DNA of 64,000 nucleotides from an uncultured Caulobacterales bacterium (GCA_937929915.1 CALFUN010000007.1:186001-250000), one strand, 5' to 3'; counted from the first letter of the stretch, positions 18,790 through 29,201 are shown. Numbers and translations: made by a program. Notes: generated by a model from the sequence alone, not told the origin.

Positions 18790-21700
18790 ATGTTAGGGAT
18801 TGCGAAGAAAATTTTCGGAACTGAAAATGACCGAAAGCTGAAAAAACTACGGCCGCTCGTCGAGAAGATTAATGCGCTTGAACCGCAATTTGAAAAACTC
18901 ACCGATGATGCATTACGCCTGAAGACAGATGAGTATAAAAAACGTCACGCGGACGGGGAAAGCCTAGATGATCTGCTACCTGAAGCCTTTGCCACAGTGC
19001 GCGAAGCGGCAAAACGTACATTAGGACAACGCCATTATGATGTTCAGCTTATTGGCGGCATCACGCTTCACCGCGGCGAGATTGCAGAAATGCGCACAGG
19101 CGAAGGGAAAACACTTGTCTCTACACTTGCGGCCTATCTCAACGCGCTATCAGGGCGCGGGGTGCATATCGTTACCGTCAATGATTACCTGGCAAGCCGT
19201 GATGCGGAATGGATGGGACAAATTTACAATTTTCTCGGCATGAGTGTGGATTGCATCAACAATCATCCAGCCTATGGGGGCGGACGCCAAGCGGCTTATG
19301 CCTGCGATATTACCTATGGCACTAATAATGAGTTTGGCTTTGATTATCTGCGCGATAATATGAAGTTTTCTCTCGAAGAAATGGATCAACGAGGTCATGT
19401 CTTTTCCATTGTAGATGAGATCGATTCTATCCTGATTGACGAAGCCCGAACGCCTTTAATCATCTCTGGCCCAACAGATGACAAATCAGAGCTATACCGC
19501 ACGGTTGATGCTCTTATTCCATCCATCAAAGAAGATGGCTATGAAGTTGACGAAAAGGCGCGCACGGCGACCTTTAACGAAGACGGCAATGAGCAAATTG
19601 AAGCCTTACTGCGTGAAAACGGATTGCTTCAAGGTGAGAGCCTATATGACATCGAAAATGTCACTATCGTTCATCACATCAACCAAGCCTTAAAGGCCCA
19701 TAAGCTTTTCATCCGCGACAAAGATTATATTGTCAAAGATGCGGAAGTTGTCCTAATTGATGAATTTACAGGCCGCATGATGGATGGGCGCCGCCTCTCT
19801 GAAGGTTTGCACCAGGCGATAGAAGCCAAAGAAAATGTCGATATTAAACCTGAAAACGTCACATTAGCCTCTATTACTTTGCAAAACTATTTCCGCCTTT
19901 ATGAAAAGCTCTCTGGCATGACCGGGACAGCCGAAACCGAGGCAGGTGAATTTGCCGATATTTACAGTCTTGAAGTTCTCGTAATTCCGACAAATCGTCC
20001 CATACAGCGTATTGACGATGATGATGTAATTTACCGCACCGAAGATGAAAAATTTGCGGCCATTGTCGATGAAATCGCAGCCACCTCGCATAAGGGCCAA
20101 CCGATTCTCGTCGGAACTGTCTCGATTGAAAAATCAGAAAAATTATCAAATTTCTTAAATAATGTGAATCATCTCAAGACACGGGCTGCTAGCTATAGCC
20201 AGCAAGCCGATGAATTTATCACGGCGGGTAATCTCACAGGAGATGACCTTAAAACGCTTGATGACATTCTTACAGATATAGATCGTAGTTCAGACGTAGA
20301 AGAGCGGGGCAATTATTTTGAAGCCAAAACACAAGACCTTGTTAAAAAAGGCAAGTTAAATACGGGAGACTTACGCCGCCTCGCACGCTTACGCCGCATG
20401 GTGGCTGCCATGACACGCTTTGCCGCAGAAGGCGGAGTTAAGCACCGTGTTCTAAACGCACGCTTCCATGATGAAGAAGCCTCTATTGTCGCGCAAGCTG
20501 GCGTCCCCGGCGCCGTGACAATCGCGACCAATATGGCGGGCCGCGGCACAGATATTCAGCTTGGCGGTAATTTCGATATGCGAGTTGAGCAAGAAATTCC
20601 TGACGGCCTCGATAAATATGAACGCCTGCGTATGGAAGAAAAAATCAAAGACGAAATCTTTGAGTATAAAGCCAAAGCTCTCGAAGCTGGCGGCTTATAT
20701 GTGCTTGGTACGGAGCGCCATGAATCACGCCGTATTGATAATCAACTACGCGGACGTACAGGCCGCCAAGGTGATCCAGGCCGCTCAAAGTTTTATCTCT
20801 CAACCGAAGATGATCTTATGCGGATTTTTGGAGGAGATCGCCTCAAATCTATGATGGGGACTATGGGCTGGGAAGAAGGCGAAGAACTCACCAATCGTTT
20901 CATGTCCAAAGCCGTAGAGCGCGCGCAAGTTCGCGTCGAGCAACAGCATTTTAACAGCCGTAAAAACCTTCTCAAATATGACGATGTCATGAATGATCAG
21001 CGCAAAACAATATTCGAGCAGCGGCTTGAATTCATGGCTGATGATGATGTGTCAGATGTGATTGAAGATTTCCGTCATCAGCTTTGCGAAGATTTAATCG
21101 AACAACATATTCCGAAAAAGGCCTATGCCGAGCAATGGGATATTGAAGGCCTCTCTAGCGCCTCTGAACAAGCTTTGCTGATGAATATTCCATATAAAGA
21201 TTGGGCTGCCGAAGAAGGTATTGCCGATGAGGAAATGATGACGCGCCTAAAAAGCGCAACAGATACGGCCTTTGAACAGCTCTCTGACGGGATAGACTCT
21301 AAAGACTTGCTGCGTGTGGAAAAGCAAATCCTATTGCAAGTCATTGATAAAAACTGGCGTGAGCATTTGCAGCAGCTCGATAATCTTAAATCTGTGATTG
21401 GTATGCGGGCTTATGGACAACGCGATCCGCTCAATGAATATAAATCCGAAGCGTTCACCTTATTTGACAGACTTCTTATTAGTCTGCGCGAAGATGTCAC
21501 AAAAGCGACGATGAATACGCTCATCACAGCGCAAATGCAGCGTCAACAGAATGCGCAAATGCGCCAAGCACCTCCTACGCAAAACCCATCTCCAGAACAG
21601 CAAAAACGCCAAGCCTTCCAGCCTATGGGCGCAGGACGACCCAGCGCCCCCCCCGCAGCTGCCCCTCAAACGGCCAGATCTCCAATGGATATGATGCGCG

Positions 21701-21831
21701 CAGCCGCCGCAACAACCGGGCCTGTTACGACAGACACAGATAGCTTCGATCTTAAAGGCGTCTCCCGCAATAGCCCGTGTCCGTGCGGCTCAGGTAAAAA
21801 GGTCAAACATTGTCACGGTAAAGCCAGTTAA
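18790..21831 (+). CDS. secA: Preprotein translocase ATPase SecA with an extra segment of about 90 residues
   Basis: The start is set at 18790 ([14 protein letters not shown]) because TTAGGAG sits just upstream; the track ORF begins 12 codons earlier. The 1013-residue protein has Walker A ([19 protein letters not shown]), the DEAD-like [17 protein letters not shown], the motor region [15 protein letters not shown] and the C-terminal zinc finger [14 protein letters not shown]. It drives Sec export of unfolded proteins. Between [15 protein letters not shown] and [17 protein letters not shown], residues about 458-547 are an insertion that SecA of E. coli lacks; it is charged and predicted helical. 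The reading frame is intact. Confidence 0.96.
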   Translation: MLGIAKKIFGTENDRKLKKLRPLVEKINALEPQFEKLTDDALRLKTDEYKKRHADGESLDDLLPEAFATVREAAKRTLGQRHYDVQLIGGITLHRGEIAEMRTGEGKTLVSTLAAYLNALSGRGVHIVTVNDYLASRDAEWMGQIYNFLGMSVDCINNHPAYGGGRQAAYACDITYGTNNEFGFDYLRDNMKFSLEEMDQRGHVFSIVDEIDSILIDEARTPLIISGPTDDKSELYRTVDALIPSIKEDGYEVDEKARTATFNEDGNEQIEALLRENGLLQGESLYDIENVTIVHHINQALKAHKLFIRDKDYIVKDAEVVLIDEFTGRMMDGRRLSEGLHQAIEAKENVDIKPENVTLASITLQNYFRLYEKLSGMTGTAETEAGEFADIYSLEVLVIPTNRPIQRIDDDDVIYRTEDEKFAAIVDEIAATSHKGQPILVGTVSIEKSEKLSNFLNNVNHLKTRAASYSQQADEFITAGNLTGDDLKTLDDILTDIDRSSDVEERGNYFEAKTQDLVKKGKLNTGDLRRLARLRRMVAAMTRFAAEGGVKHRVLNARFHDEEASIVAQAGVPGAVTIATNMAGRGTDIQLGGNFDMRVEQEIPDGLDKYERLRMEEKIKDEIFEYKAKALEAGGLYVLGTERHESRRIDNQLRGRTGRQGDPGRSKFYLSTEDDLMRIFGGDRLKSMMGTMGWEEGEELTNRFMSKAVERAQVRVEQQHFNSRKNLLKYDDVMNDQRKTIFEQRLEFMADDDVSDVIEDFRHQLCEDLIEQHIPKKAYAEQWDIEGLSSASEQALLMNIPYKDWAAEEGIADEEMMTRLKSATDTAFEQLSDGIDSKDLLRVEKQILLQVIDKNWREHLQQLDNLKSVIGMRAYGQRDPLNEYKSEAFTLFDRLLISLREDVTKATMNTLITAQMQRQQNAQMRQAPPTQNPSPEQQKRQAFQPMGAGRPSAPPAAAPQTARSPMDMMRAAAATTGPVTTDTDSFDLKGVSRNSPCPCGSGKKVKHCHGKAS

Positions 21832-21870
21832 AGCTGATTACTAAAACAAGCCATCACAGGCGTATCATTC

Positions 21871-21903
21871 AAAAACCGGTAGCCTTTCGCTATCGGTTTT
21901 TTT
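21871..21903 (+). terminator. Rho-independent terminator of secA
   Basis: ACCGGTAGC and GCTATCGGT form a 9-bp stem (one G-T pair) around a 5-base loop, followed by a run of seven T. It lies 40 bases after the secA stop. The rest of the 297-base gap to the next gene shows no gene; it is AT-rich and presumably holds the promoter of the outer-membrane protein gene. Confidence 0.9.
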
Positions 21904-22128
21904 GTATCAACTCAGCACAATGACCATAACGATAAAGTGTAGACCCCTGTCAATTTTACAGCATATGCAAAATATTTGCGCACAAATACGCATCACATAT
22001 AGGCATCTGGTGCTTTTTACCGTGAAATCCGCATCAAAATATAAATTCCTACCTTAAACGCAGTTTCAAACACAACATCCGCAAACTCCAAGTCAATTCA
22101 GGACAGGGCGTTATCAAGCGGATTTAAA

Positions 22129-22926
22129 ATGAATGCGGATATCGACATGACTTATTTTAATGTAAAAAGCCCTATAAAAAACGCAGCCGCGTCAATCGCC
22201 ATATTCACATCAACTATTAGCGCAATGTCCACTCCTGCCGTCGCCCAAAGCTCCTCACCTATTTCTGTTTCGGCCAGCGTTGACTATGTCTCTGAATATG
22301 TCTTTCGCGGGGTAAGCTTTGCCAATACAGCCGTGCAGCCTGGCATTTCAGTCTCTGTCAATGGCTTTACAGTTGGAGCTTGGGCATCGACAGGACTTGG
22401 GCAGTCCTCAGCTTTAGCCGGTGATGAAATTGATATTTACGGAAGTTATAGCTGGAGCTTATCTGATAAAATTTCGGCCAGCGTCGGTGCAACCGTCTAT
22501 CACTTCCCGCAAAGCGGCGACCTATTTGATTTCGATAGTAATACAGCCGCCAGTACATTTGAAACCAGCGCAGGATTGAGCTTTAATACGGTCTTAAGCC
22601 CAAATGTTACGGCATATTATGATTTTACATTAGACGCCTTTACACTTATCGGCAACGTTAGCCAAACGGTGCCTGTTGCCAATAAAACAAGCTTAAATCT
22701 TGGCCTAACCGCTGGTTTCGTAACGGCTGGAAATGGCGGCACAGATTATGAATGGGGCACAGCTAATGCGTCTGTTAATTATAATGTGACCCCTAAGTCT
22801 TATGTATATCTGGGCGGGAATTTCACGTTAAACTCTGAAAATTTATTAGATTTCCCGACCGCAAATGACATAACTCCATCTGATAATCTATTTTGGGGCG
22901 GCGTTGGTTTTTCAACAAATTTTTAA
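22129..22926 (+). CDS. TorF-like putative outer-membrane porin
   Basis: A 265-residue exported protein. A signal sequence (AAASIAIFTSTISAMSTPAVAQ) is followed by SASVDYVSEYVFRGVSFANT, the hallmark of the TorF/TIGR02001 family of predicted beta-barrels. The rest alternates short amphipathic strands rich in Ser, Thr, Gly and Asn, and ends WGGVGFSTNF with a terminal Phe, as expected for an outer-membrane barrel. The ATG at 22150 (MTYFN) is an alternative start. The transported substrate is unknown. Confidence 0.75.
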   Translation: MNADIDMTYFNVKSPIKNAAASIAIFTSTISAMSTPAVAQSSSPISVSASVDYVSEYVFRGVSFANTAVQPGISVSVNGFTVGAWASTGLGQSSALAGDEIDIYGSYSWSLSDKISASVGATVYHFPQSGDLFDFDSNTAASTFETSAGLSFNTVLSPNVTAYYDFTLDAFTLIGNVSQTVPVANKTSLNLGLTAGFVTAGNGGTDYEWGTANASVNYNVTPKSYVYLGGNFTLNSENLLDFPTANDITPSDNLFWGGVGFSTNF

Positions 22927-22933
22927 TTGATAG

Positions 22934-23890
22934 CTAACTAGGTGTATTTAAAAGACTACGCCCAATATTTAAAAATTTATCTCGGCGGGTTTTCAGGAGC
23001 TCGTCGGGGGATTTTTCAGATAACTCCTCTAAAGCCGCAATAATCGCAGCGCCAACCTGTTTAATCGCTATTTGGCTTTCGCGGTGAGCCCCGCCAATCG
23101 GTTCATTGATAATGTGATCAATGATACCAAGTTGCTTTAAGTCTTGCGCTGTGATTTTCATCGCCTTGGCCGCGTCTTTAGCTTTAGCGCCATCTCGCCA
23201 TAAAATAGAGGCGCAGCCCTCGGGTGAAATGACGCTGTAGATGGAATGTTCTAACATCATGACTTTATCGGCTGTCGCAATCGCAACCGCGCCGCCAGAG
23301 CCGCCCTCGCCCGTAATCACAGAAATAAATGGCACACGTAGAGAAAGACCGCGATCAATCGTACGCGCTATTGCTTCGGCCTGTCCGCGTTCCTCAGCGC
23401 CGCGCCCAGGGAACGCTCCGGCCGTGTCAACGAAACTAATGACGGGCAAAGAAAATCGTTCGGCAAGCTCCATAAGACGGACAGCCTTACGGTATCCTTC
23501 AGGCTGCGCCATTCCAAAATTATGATGCAAGCGGCTTTCCGTATCTTTGCCTTTTTCATGCCCCATCACCACAACGCTATGGCCGCGTATTTTCCCTAAT
23601 CCGCCAAGCAGCGCATGATCATCGCCAAATTTACGATCACCAGAAAGCGGCGTGTAATCATGAATAAGCGCACTGACATATTCAGAGAAATGCGGGCGAG
23701 CCGGATGGCGCGCAACTTGTGTTTTCTCCCAAGGGCCAATTTTGGCGTAAAGCGCTTTAAGCTCATCTTCGGATTTTACACGTATCTCATTAGCGCCTTC
23801 GGCGGTCTCGCCATTGGCGGCCACAAATTCTTCGAGCTTCTTGTCTAGCTCCGCGATGGGCCGCTCAAAATCCAAATACGTCCGTACCAT
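22934..23890 (-). CDS. accA: Acetyl-CoA carboxylase carboxyltransferase subunit alpha
   Basis: A 318-residue subunit that, with AccD, transfers the carboxyl group from biotin to acetyl-CoA, starting fatty acid synthesis. The start is moved to 23890 (MVRTYLDFERPIAELDKK) because GGAGTTAGGA lies just upstream and this is where the family begins. The crotonase-fold core is seen in FVDTAGAFPGRGAEERGQAE and ISVITGEGGSGGAVAIATAD. The length is normal. It is tail-to-tail with the TorF-like gene. Confidence 0.95.
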   Translation of the reverse strand: MVRTYLDFERPIAELDKKLEEFVAANGETAEGANEIRVKSEDELKALYAKIGPWEKTQVARHPARPHFSEYVSALIHDYTPLSGDRKFGDDHALLGGLGKIRGHSVVVMGHEKGKDTESRLHHNFGMAQPEGYRKAVRLMELAERFSLPVISFVDTAGAFPGRGAEERGQAEAIARTIDRGLSLRVPFISVITGEGGSGGAVAIATADKVMMLEHSIYSVISPEGCASILWRDGAKAKDAAKAMKITAQDLKQLGIIDHIINEPIGGAHRESQIAIKQVGAAIIAALEELSEKSPDELLKTRRDKFLNIGRSLLNTPS

Positions 23891-23955
23891 AAATCCTAAC
23901 TCCAATTTAGCGCCGCACAATAACGGCATCGCGCAAGAGGTAAAGAGAGACTTTG

Positions 23956-24228
23956 TTAAATTTCATAATCGCGCAGGCTGACCTCATGGCCGTAACGCTG
24001 TACAAATTTACGCTTTATGCGTCTTATCCAATTTGTTTCATTCGCCAAGACCATGCCTTCAGCCAATATCACTGTATCGGTGAATTTTTTAGATGTCAGA
24101 GGTTTGCCGCCCTCCAAAAGCTGCTTGGCTGTAACGCCTGCACAAAAATTCCATTCTTGGCACAAATCCGAGAGTAATATATCTAAATCCGCTTCCAAAT
24201 CAGGATGGCGACGTCTTTCCCAAACCAT
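23956..24228 (-). CDS. Small conserved-looking hypothetical protein
   Basis: A 90-residue soluble protein beginning MVWERRRHPDLEADLDILL, preceded by an excellent ribosome-binding site (AAGGAG, 5 bases before the ATG). It ends in a basic segment (IRRIKRKFVQRYGHEV). Two plus-strand ORFs in the track overlap it, but they lack such a site and look like shadows. It is 65 bases upstream of accA on the same strand, so the two may be cotranscribed. No domain is recognised. Confidence 0.7.
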   Translation of the reverse strand: MVWERRRHPDLEADLDILLSDLCQEWNFCAGVTAKQLLEGGKPLTSKKFTDTVILAEGMVLANETNWIRRIKRKFVQRYGHEVSLRDYEI

Positions 24229-24282
24229 GATAGCTCCTTAACCCTTGAGAGGTTGTTATCGTGAATATCACTCACCGTGACC

Positions 24283-25884
24283 TTAAATATCTGAGATAAA
24301 ATCTTGCGCTGCGATACGTCCCGCAAATTGCGAAAGGCCCGCCGCATTCAAAAGACGGATAATCAATGATAGACTCGGCGTATCTAACGCTGGCCCATCA
24401 AGCAGCGCTGCGATCCGCAGGACAAGCTCGGCTTGTGAACCTGCGCGGGCTATCCCTTCTAAAATAACGACATCACCATCAGGAATCGCGCGCCCATCGG
24501 CAAAATCATGACCCGTTAAAGCCTGCCTTGCCGCGTCAGAAATTTGCGCACCCATCGCCAGAGCTATCATTGTGTCACGGCGAGCGCGCTCTTGAGTTGC
24601 GTCTTTTTCCAAGCGGCCATCAATATCACGCCCAAGCGCGCCAAAGGCAAATCCATTGCCGATAGAATCCGTTGCCAAAGCTAATCTGGCTTGGCGCACA
24701 TCTCCATCGAGCGCGCTGTGTAAAGCTTGCAGCACGCCAATATCACGGGCATTAATCGCCTTTTGCGTAAACCTTTCGAGGTCAAGCGCCGCCATCGCCT
24801 CGCCTGATAAGGGCGGTAATAGATCAAACATTTTATCGCGCAAGCTTGGCTGCACCTCTTGAGGGGCACGCTGAGTAAACGCCTTTAGCGCCTCAATGTC
24901 CCCTGTTCGTGCAAGCAAGAAAAGCTGCCCTGTGCCTTGCGGACTATCATTGATGCGAGCGGAGGCCAAATCAAAGCTGCTAGAACCGGCTATATCGCGA
25001 GTATTAAACGCTATGTCCGACATAAAGCTTGTTAGCTCATCTAAACCAACAGCATCAAAATTGTCCCAAAGAGCCGCCAAACGATTTTGCGGCGTTTGCG
25101 TATTATCAAAGGCAAGCGATTTACTCAGCTTATCCTTATCTAATCCATTTTGCGACAAGCGGTTTCGCATAAACGCAATTAACGTGTCATCATCAGCGCG
25201 TAGAGGCGGCAAGGTTTTCGAAGGTTTACCGCGCAGCATAATGGCTAATAGGGCAAAATAATTCGGGTCTTGATACCCAGAATTTTGTAGTAAATCTCGG
25301 GTTAGCTCTGCTGCAGCTGTTTCTTGCCGCAAAACATGGCAAATAATTCGCAGACGCGCCCAATTTGGTTCTGCCCGCCCTTGTGTAATTTGGTCTGACA
25401 CATCACAGGCCGCCTCACCATCATTTTTCGCTAAAGCACTTTGGGCCAGAAAAGCTGGGCTTTGCGCCAGAACAGGATTACGTGCCGTTAGGACAGCCAA
25501 AGCTTCAGAATCCCCTAATGCCATAACCGCTTGTAACCGCGCGGCTTCAAACGCCTCGCGATTACCTTGCGGCGGCTCGCCAGCGGATAATAAAGCAGAC
25601 CGTACCATATCTCGAATAATCGCGCGGTTTGGATGCGTCTCATCTAAGGTATTCGGCACGGCTTGAATAAGCGAAACCGCACGCGATGCAGATGTGGCTT
25701 GCCATAGGCCTACCCCCAAACTCAGAGCTCTATCATCTGTAGTCAATGCCCCCGCATCATAAGCCCGCGCATCGCCTAATGTCTCCGTTTGAATATCAGA
25801 CTGAAACTCTTGCGCAAAGCTGGCTGAATTTAAAAGGCCTGCCAATAAAATGGCCGATAAAATGGGTGAGAAAAATATCCGCAT
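24283..25884 (-). CDS. Large secreted helical protein of unknown function
   Basis: A 533-residue protein with a clear signal peptide (ILSAILLAGLLNSASFAQ). The mature part is alanine- and leucine-rich and looks all-helical, with short repeats of a helical-hairpin type (for example AIARAGS, AALDLERFTQKAINARD), suggesting an alpha-solenoid similar to TPR-like scaffolds. No catalytic motif is visible. The start codon is 3 bases after the stop of a 46-residue membrane protein gene, so the two are surely one operon, divergent from aroK. The function is unknown; a periplasmic adaptor role is a guess. Confidence 0.7.
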   Translation of the reverse strand: MRIFFSPILSAILLAGLLNSASFAQEFQSDIQTETLGDARAYDAGALTTDDRALSLGVGLWQATSASRAVSLIQAVPNTLDETHPNRAIIRDMVRSALLSAGEPPQGNREAFEAARLQAVMALGDSEALAVLTARNPVLAQSPAFLAQSALAKNDGEAACDVSDQITQGRAEPNWARLRIICHVLRQETAAAELTRDLLQNSGYQDPNYFALLAIMLRGKPSKTLPPLRADDDTLIAFMRNRLSQNGLDKDKLSKSLAFDNTQTPQNRLAALWDNFDAVGLDELTSFMSDIAFNTRDIAGSSSFDLASARINDSPQGTGQLFLLARTGDIEALKAFTQRAPQEVQPSLRDKMFDLLPPLSGEAMAALDLERFTQKAINARDIGVLQALHSALDGDVRQARLALATDSIGNGFAFGALGRDIDGRLEKDATQERARRDTMIALAMGAQISDAARQALTGHDFADGRAIPDGDVVILEGIARAGSQAELVLRIAALLDGPALDTPSLSLIIRLLNAAGLSQFAGRIAAQDFISDI

Positions 25885-25887
25885 GAA

Positions 25888-26028
25888 TTACCTATGGCTT
25901 GCATCTGAAAGTTCAATAACCTTCACATCTTGCGGGGCATTATCAGGCGAAGCGCCGCCTATGAGCCAGATAAAAACAAATATGAGTAAAAGCAGGACGC
26001 CCCCACCTATCATTAAAACCTTCTTCAC
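25888..26028 (-). CDS. 46-residue single-span membrane protein (not in ORF track)
   Basis: On the minus strand a GTG start at 26028, with TTGGAG about 7 bases upstream, opens a 46-codon frame. It reads VKKVLMIGGGVLLLLIFVFI, then WLIGGASPDNAPQDVKVIEL, and ends DASHR. It has a basic N-terminus, one strong transmembrane helix and a short acidic periplasmic tail, a convincing small membrane protein. Its stop is 3 bases before the ATG of the 533-residue secreted protein. The plus-strand ORF 25850-26065 in the track is its shadow. Confidence 0.75.
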   Translation of the reverse strand: MKKVLMIGGGVLLLLIFVFIWLIGGASPDNAPQDVKVIELSDASHR

Positions 26029-26214
26029 ATCATCGCTCCAAATCGCATTTCTAAATCACTTATAGACAGAATTTGCATTATGTTTGCATTTAGTATTGAG
26101 CCTAAACCAATTTGTGACCATATTAAGTTAAAATTTGTACGTATCTAGCCGTTAAATACATGGGTTCATGTAAAACTGGTAACGAAACGTAAAAGACATT
26201 GAGAAGGCTGGCAC

Positions 26215-26769
26215 ATGCCGCGTGAAAATGACAGAGCTTATGGCTCTCGCCCAATCGCCCTTGTCGGGTTAATGGGCGTCGGGAAAACAACGATTGGTCG
26301 CCGTCTTGCCAAGCGGCTTGACCGCGAATTTTTCGATTCTGATGATGAAATAGAACGCGCGTCAGGCCGTACAGTCGCAGGATATTTTAATGATCATGGC
26401 CAAGCCGCGTTTCGAGATGGTGAATGTCGCGTTATTTCGCGGCTATTGGGGCACAATAACATTATTCTAGCAACGGGCGGCGGAGCGTTTATTCATGAAG
26501 CAACACGCGAAATTTTAAATCAAAACGCTTTAACAATTTGGCTGCACGGTGATTTTGAAACATTGATGGAACGTGTCTTACGCAATGATAAGCGTCCCTT
26601 ATTGCAAGTCGACGATCCACGCGCTAAAATGCGCGAACTTATGACCGCTCGTGATCCCATTTATAACAAGGCGCATATTAAAGTACAAATCGCGCGCGGG
26701 CCGCATATACGTACAGTCAACCGCGTCTTAAAAGCCATACGCGCATATAATACATTCGAAACCACCTAA
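26215..26769 (+). CDS. aroK: Shikimate kinase
   Basis: A 184-residue P-loop kinase of the shikimate pathway, phosphorylating shikimate at the 3-hydroxyl. Walker A is GLMGVGKTTIGRRLAKRL, and the substrate-binding DSDDEIERASGRTVAGYF and LATGGGAFIHEATRE are conserved. An N-terminal extension of about 12 residues (MPRENDRAYGSR) precedes the fold, as is common in alphaproteobacteria. The stop overlaps the aroB start by one base (TAATG). Confidence 0.95.
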   Translation: MPRENDRAYGSRPIALVGLMGVGKTTIGRRLAKRLDREFFDSDDEIERASGRTVAGYFNDHGQAAFRDGECRVISRLLGHNNIILATGGGAFIHEATREILNQNALTIWLHGDFETLMERVLRNDKRPLLQVDDPRAKMRELMTARDPIYNKAHIKVQIARGPHIRTVNRVLKAIRAYNTFETT

Positions 26770-27896
26770 TGGCTCCCGCCCCTCAAACGATTACCGTGGA
26801 TCTGGCCAAGCGCAGTTATGACATCCATATAGGTTCACAGCTTTTACCGCAGCTGGGTCAATACATTGCACCTGTTATGAAGGCAGGGTCAAAACGTATA
26901 GCCGTTATTACAGATGAAAATGTCTATGCCCATCACGCAACCACGCTGCAATCGGCTCTAAACGGTTATGATGTGCATATGATTATCCGCCCTTCAGGTG
27001 AAGCACAAAAATCTATGGCTGTTTTAGAAGAGGTCTTAAACGCGCTGTTCACAGCAGGTCTTGAGCGTTCAGATATGATACTCGCCTTTGGCGGCGGCGT
27101 TATCGGGGATTTAGCGGGCCTTGCAGCCAGCCTTTACAAACGCGGCGCGCCTTTTATTCAAATCCCAACGACTTTACTCGCACAAGTCGATAGCTCTGTT
27201 GGCGGTAAAACGGCCATTAATAACCACTTTGGTAAAAACCTTGTCGGAGCATTTTATCAGCCCAAAATGGTTATTGCTGATACGGATGTTCTCTCCACAC
27301 TCCCAAAGCGCGAAATCAAAGCGGGCTATGCTGAAATCGTCAAATATGGATTTTTAGGTCATCGTCAGTTTTTTACGCAATTAGACGTAGGCCTCGGCGC
27401 GCAAGTTTTAGCCCTTAACCCAGAAGCCCTCACGCAAGCGATTGCCATATCTTGCCAGACAAAGGCCCGAATTGTTGCCGCAGATGAGCGCGAATCCGGG
27501 CAGCGTGCTTTGTTAAATCTCGGCCACACATTTGGTCACGCCTTTGAACGAGAAGCAGGCTATGATGGTGATTTACTGCACGGCGAAGCTGTGAGTGCAG
27601 GCATGGATATGGCCTTCCAATACAGCGCCCAGCAAGGTTTATGCGCTCGCAGCGACGCCGCTAAGGTCACCCAGCATTTAACCAAATTAGCGATGCCCAT
27701 CATAGCCGATATGAAACCATTTCTGAAAACGCCCAAAACGCTCCTATCGCATATGCGCCAAGATAAAAAAAATGAGGCAGGCTTGATTACATTGATTTTA
27801 GCCCGCTCTATTGGGGATAGCTTTGTGCAAAAAAATACTCCAGAAGCCGATATATTAGCCTTTTTAGAGTCTATGAAAGACACATATTATGGGTGA
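26769..27896 (+). CDS. aroB: 3-dehydroquinate synthase
   Basis: A 375-residue NAD- and metal-dependent enzyme making 3-dehydroquinate from DAHP, the second step of aromatic amino acid synthesis. Motifs include FGGGVIGDLAGLAASLYKRG, QIPTTLLAQVDSSVGGKTAI and the metal-binding GHTFGHAFEREAGYDGDLLH. The order aroK-aroB with one-base coupling is typical. The 3' end overlaps the following CNNM gene by 8 bases. Confidence 0.95.
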   Translation: MAPAPQTITVDLAKRSYDIHIGSQLLPQLGQYIAPVMKAGSKRIAVITDENVYAHHATTLQSALNGYDVHMIIRPSGEAQKSMAVLEEVLNALFTAGLERSDMILAFGGGVIGDLAGLAASLYKRGAPFIQIPTTLLAQVDSSVGGKTAINNHFGKNLVGAFYQPKMVIADTDVLSTLPKREIKAGYAEIVKYGFLGHRQFFTQLDVGLGAQVLALNPEALTQAIAISCQTKARIVAADERESGQRALLNLGHTFGHAFEREAGYDGDLLHGEAVSAGMDMAFQYSAQQGLCARSDAAKVTQHLTKLAMPIIADMKPFLKTPKTLLSHMRQDKKNEAGLITLILARSIGDSFVQKNTPEADILAFLESMKDTYYG

Positions 27897-29187
27897 CGCC
27901 CTATTACAAAGCGAGAATCTGATTCTCATCGCTATAATCACGACCTTGATTATCTGCTCTAGCTTTTTTTCAAGCTCAGAAACGGCCCTTACGGCGGCTT
28001 CGCGTGTTCGCATGCACACAGCAGAAAAGGACGGCGATAAGCGCGCAACCATCGTCACCAAACTACTCAATATGCGCGAGCGTCTCTTGGGCGGGATTTT
28101 ACTGGGTAATAATCTCGTCAATATTTTGGCGTCTGTTTTAACCACAGCCTTATTTACAAATTTATTTGGCGGCGGCGGGGCGGCCTTAGCGGCTGCGACA
28201 GGGGTGATGACCGTTTTAATTTTGATCTTTGCCGAAGTTCTGCCCAAAACCTATGCCATTTCAAATCCGGATAAATTGGCCTTAAAGGTCGCACGGCCTA
28301 TTTTGTTCATTGTCCGCCTATTTGCCCCCATAGTCTCCATTGTACAGCTTATTGTAAATGGCGTTCTGCGCCTATTTGGGATGCAAAGCGATGCCTCGGC
28401 TTGGAGCGCCGCAGATGACATTAAAGGCGCGGTTGATTTACACCTTAAAGACGGCGAGATGGCAAAGCGCGCCCGCGACCAAATTTACGGCGTCTTAGAG
28501 ATTGGAGAGCTGACCATTGAAGAGTTAATGGTGCATCGAAAAAATCTCAACATGGTCAATGTGGACGATACAGCCGAACAGATTTTAAAAGATGTTTTAG
28601 CCAATGGCCACTCCCGCCTACCTGTTTACAGAGACGATCCTGATAATGTTATTGGAGTCTTACACTCTAAAGACCTGTTAAAGGCGATTGCTAAATCTGG
28701 CCGAGATCTCAACGGGTTTGATATTAAAAAAACTATGCGCGATGCTTGGTTTGTGCCTGAAACAACATCTGTTGTGAAACAGCTTAGAGCGTTTCAACAA
28801 AAACAAGAGCATTTTGCGCTCGTGGTTGACGAATATGGCGCCTTAATGGGTGTTGTCACACTTGAGGATATTCTCGAAGAAATCGTGGGGGATATTCAGG
28901 ATGAATTTGACGAAGAATTATCAGGTGTTGTGCGCGGCAAAGATGGCGGCGCCGTTGTGCGCGGCGATGTCGCTGTACGGGATTTAAACCGCGCGATGGA
29001 TTGGAGCCTGCCTGATGAAGAAGCCGTTACGATTGCAGGGCTTGTCATTCATGAAAGCCAAACCATCCCCGAAGCGGGGCAAACCTTTGCCTATCATGGC
29101 TATCGTTTCGAAATTCTAACGCGCCACCGCAATCAAATTCAAAGTTTGCGTGTGCGAAAGGCATTTGAACGCGATCAACGCAGCTAG
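27889..29187 (+). CDS. CNNM/CorC-type transporter with CBS pair (hemolysin family)
   Basis: A 432-residue membrane protein. An N-terminal DUF21/CNNM domain (FFSSSETALTAASRVRMHTA, then several helices to about residue 170) is followed by a CBS pair (VLANGHSRLPVYRDDPDNVI; FALVVDEYGALMGVVTLEDI). A CorC_HlyC domain ends it (DLNRAMDWSLPDEEAVTIAG). Such proteins are linked to Mg2+ or Co2+ efflux; older annotations call them hemolysins. It overlaps aroB by 8 bases, an unusual but conserved-looking coupling with the shikimate genes. Confidence 0.9.
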   Translation: MGDALLQSENLILIAIITTLIICSSFFSSSETALTAASRVRMHTAEKDGDKRATIVTKLLNMRERLLGGILLGNNLVNILASVLTTALFTNLFGGGGAALAAATGVMTVLILIFAEVLPKTYAISNPDKLALKVARPILFIVRLFAPIVSIVQLIVNGVLRLFGMQSDASAWSAADDIKGAVDLHLKDGEMAKRARDQIYGVLEIGELTIEELMVHRKNLNMVNVDDTAEQILKDVLANGHSRLPVYRDDPDNVIGVLHSKDLLKAIAKSGRDLNGFDIKKTMRDAWFVPETTSVVKQLRAFQQKQEHFALVVDEYGALMGVVTLEDILEEIVGDIQDEFDEELSGVVRGKDGGAVVRGDVAVRDLNRAMDWSLPDEEAVTIAGLVIHESQTIPEAGQTFAYHGYRFEILTRHRNQIQSLRVRKAFERDQRS

Positions 29188-29201
29188 CTCGTAACCAGGG
29201 T

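Noticed and set aside
23953-24241. Plus-strand ORFs 23953-24177 and 24017-24241
   Set aside because: They overlap the minus-strand 90-residue gene, which has a strong AAGGAG and better composition; the plus-strand frames have neither.
25850-26065. 71-residue plus-strand ORF
   Set aside because: It is the shadow of the 46-residue membrane protein and the start of the secreted-protein gene on the minus strand.
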